6,847 nucleotides of DNA, from contig CAZOEL010000155.1 of assembly GCA_964578835.1 (NCBI GenBank), positions 1 to 6,847 of the forward strand, read 5' to 3'. Numbering within the stretch: the stretch's first letter is position 1; every line of letters begins with the position of its first letter. The stretch comes from CAZOEL01 sp964578835 (GTDB lineage: Bacteria > Desulfobacterota > Syntrophobacteria > Syntrophobacterales > Syntrophobacteraceae). The notes beneath the pieces were generated by a model. It was not told where the DNA came from. It searched no databases and saw only the letters and a list, made by a program, of their open reading frames with translations. Both the position numbers and the translations under genes were made by a program. Positions 6,512 through 6,847 of this stretch are shown in pieces.

Positions 6512-6531
6512 TTTGTGACACAGTAGTATTA
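6512..6531. repeat. Right terminal inverted repeat of the 5544-6531 segment
   Basis: TTTGTGACACAGTAG (6512-6526) is identical to 36-50. Over 20 bases the sequence is the inverted partner of 5544-5563 with two differences. Outside this end the sequence is unrelated to the 53-bp repeat. Confidence 0.7.
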
Positions 6532-6571
6532 GTGGACTATCGATTTTGAATGTTAGGGTTGCGGTTTTTCA

Positions 6572-6588
6572 CTCTTCCTCAGGGAGAG
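6572..6588. repeat. Small palindrome, copy 1
   Basis: CTCTTCCT-C-AGGGAGAG is a near-perfect palindrome (one G-T pair). The 12-mer CCTCAGGGAGAG recurs at 6835-6846, inside the palindrome at the end of the window. Confidence 0.6.
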
Positions 6589-6590
6589 AG

Positions 6591-6739
6591 CCAAGGCTGT
6601 TGAATTAGGAGCCGATGCAAGCGTAGGCTGGGTTTGAGCGATAGCGAAACCCAACATTGATCGGCAAAACCGTTGGGTATCGCTCATCGCTCAACCCAAC
6701 CTGCAGATCCTTACCGATTTCTTGATTCAACAGCATTGG
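6591..6739. repeat. 149-bp nested inverted repeat
   Basis: The outer arms 6591-6605 and 6725-6739 pair 14 of 15 bases (CCAAGGCTGTTGAAT-type). The inner arms 6625-6655 and 6672-6702 are 31-base imperfect inverted copies (GGGTTTGAGCGATAGCGAAA-type) around a 16-base loop. The inner motif with GTTGGGT, CGCT and CAACCCAACCT is a widespread intergenic repeat in Proteobacteria. The structure could be a non-autonomous mobile element or a structured RNA. No coding sequence and no clear target duplication are seen. Confidence 0.75.
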
Positions 6740-6745
6740 GGCAAC

Positions 6746-6784
6746 GCCCCGGGCTATGGTGTTGCGCCCCTTTGGGACTTTGCA
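6746..6784. repeat. Second locus of the repeat seen at 2155-2343
   Basis: This 39-bp stretch matches 2311-2349 with three differences. Its part 6752-6778 is the exact reverse complement of 2155-2181. Only a single arm is present here; the nested inner hairpin of the upstream copy is not seen before the window ends. Confidence 0.8.
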
Positions 6785-6828
6785 TCCGGTGCGTCGTCAA
6801 TATTGTTTCTTCCCGTGGAAGCGGGCCC

Positions 6829-6847
6829 CCTCTCCCTCAGGGAGAGG
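6829..6847. repeat. Small palindrome, copy 2 (runs to window end)
   Basis: CCTCTCCCT-C-AGGGAGAGG is a perfect palindrome with 9-base arms and one central base. It is related to 6572-6588 and may continue past the end of the window. Confidence 0.65.

Larger units (their letters stand above)
5544..6531. mobile_element. Putative degenerate element with 20-bp terminal inverted repeats
   Basis: The ends TAGTGCTACTGTGTCACAAA (5544-5563) and the reverse complement of 6512-6531 match 18 of 20 bases. The length, about 0.99 kb, would suit a small insertion sequence. However, no intact transposase or DDE pattern can be read, only short broken frames. The interior holds three copies of TGCCGGAATGACGA (5612-5625 inverted, 6463-6476 and 6487-6500 direct) and a hairpin AGCCGGAATCCAG/CTGGATTCCGGCT (5634-5646, 5667-5679). 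So it may be a nested patchwork rather than one element. No clear target duplication is seen. About 6110-6460 holds nothing recognisable. The ends are seen; the element status is inferred. Confidence 0.5.

Overview
The window (6847 bp, moderately GC-rich) looks like an accessory stretch of a Gram-negative environmental bacterium. The gene families (receiver-less CheB, Crp/Fnr regulator, CheB-CheR-PAS fusion) and the dense small palindromic repeats would fit a Proteobacterium or Desulfobacterota-type genome. No single marker fixes the taxon, so this is a weak inference.

Layout. Positions 1-53 are one arm of a perfect 53-bp inverted repeat; its partner is at 5544-5596. Between the arms lie three genes: a receiver-less CheB methylesterase on the minus strand (153-872), a divergently transcribed Crp/Fnr-family regulator (1093-1872), and a long CheB-CheR-PAS fusion protein (2456-5380). 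The 583 bp between the regulator and the fusion gene holds no convincing gene. It carries a 9-bp tandem repeat, a nested palindromic element (2155-2343) and a T-rich 28/27-bp tandem duplication (2346-2400). A 145-bp miniature element (5385-5529) sits directly behind the fusion gene. It has 17-bp terminal inverted repeats and an exact 9-bp direct repeat on both sides, and the left copy of that direct repeat contains the stop codon of the fusion gene.

From 5544 to 6531 there is an approximately 1-kb segment bounded by 20-bp inverted ends (18/20 matching). The inner 20 bp of the 53-bp repeat are one of these ends. It contains copies of a GTCATTCCGG-type repeat and short broken reading frames, but no recognisable transposase. 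From 6533 to the end there is no gene, only further repeats: a nested inverted repeat (6591-6739), another copy of the repeat found upstream of the fusion gene (6746-6784), and two copies of a small palindrome.

How the genes may work together. The fusion protein carries both opposing receptor-modification activities, a SAM-dependent methyltransferase (CheR) and a methylesterase (CheB), followed by a coiled coil and PAS sensory modules. It stops where many relatives continue into a histidine kinase. The separate CheB adds a second methylesterase domain, and the Crp/Fnr protein could supply transcriptional output. No receptor, cheA, cheW or cheY is visible, so partners must lie elsewhere. That these three genes form one signalling unit is inference from proximity and shared theme; the inverted repeats around them suggest, but do not prove, that they could have moved together.
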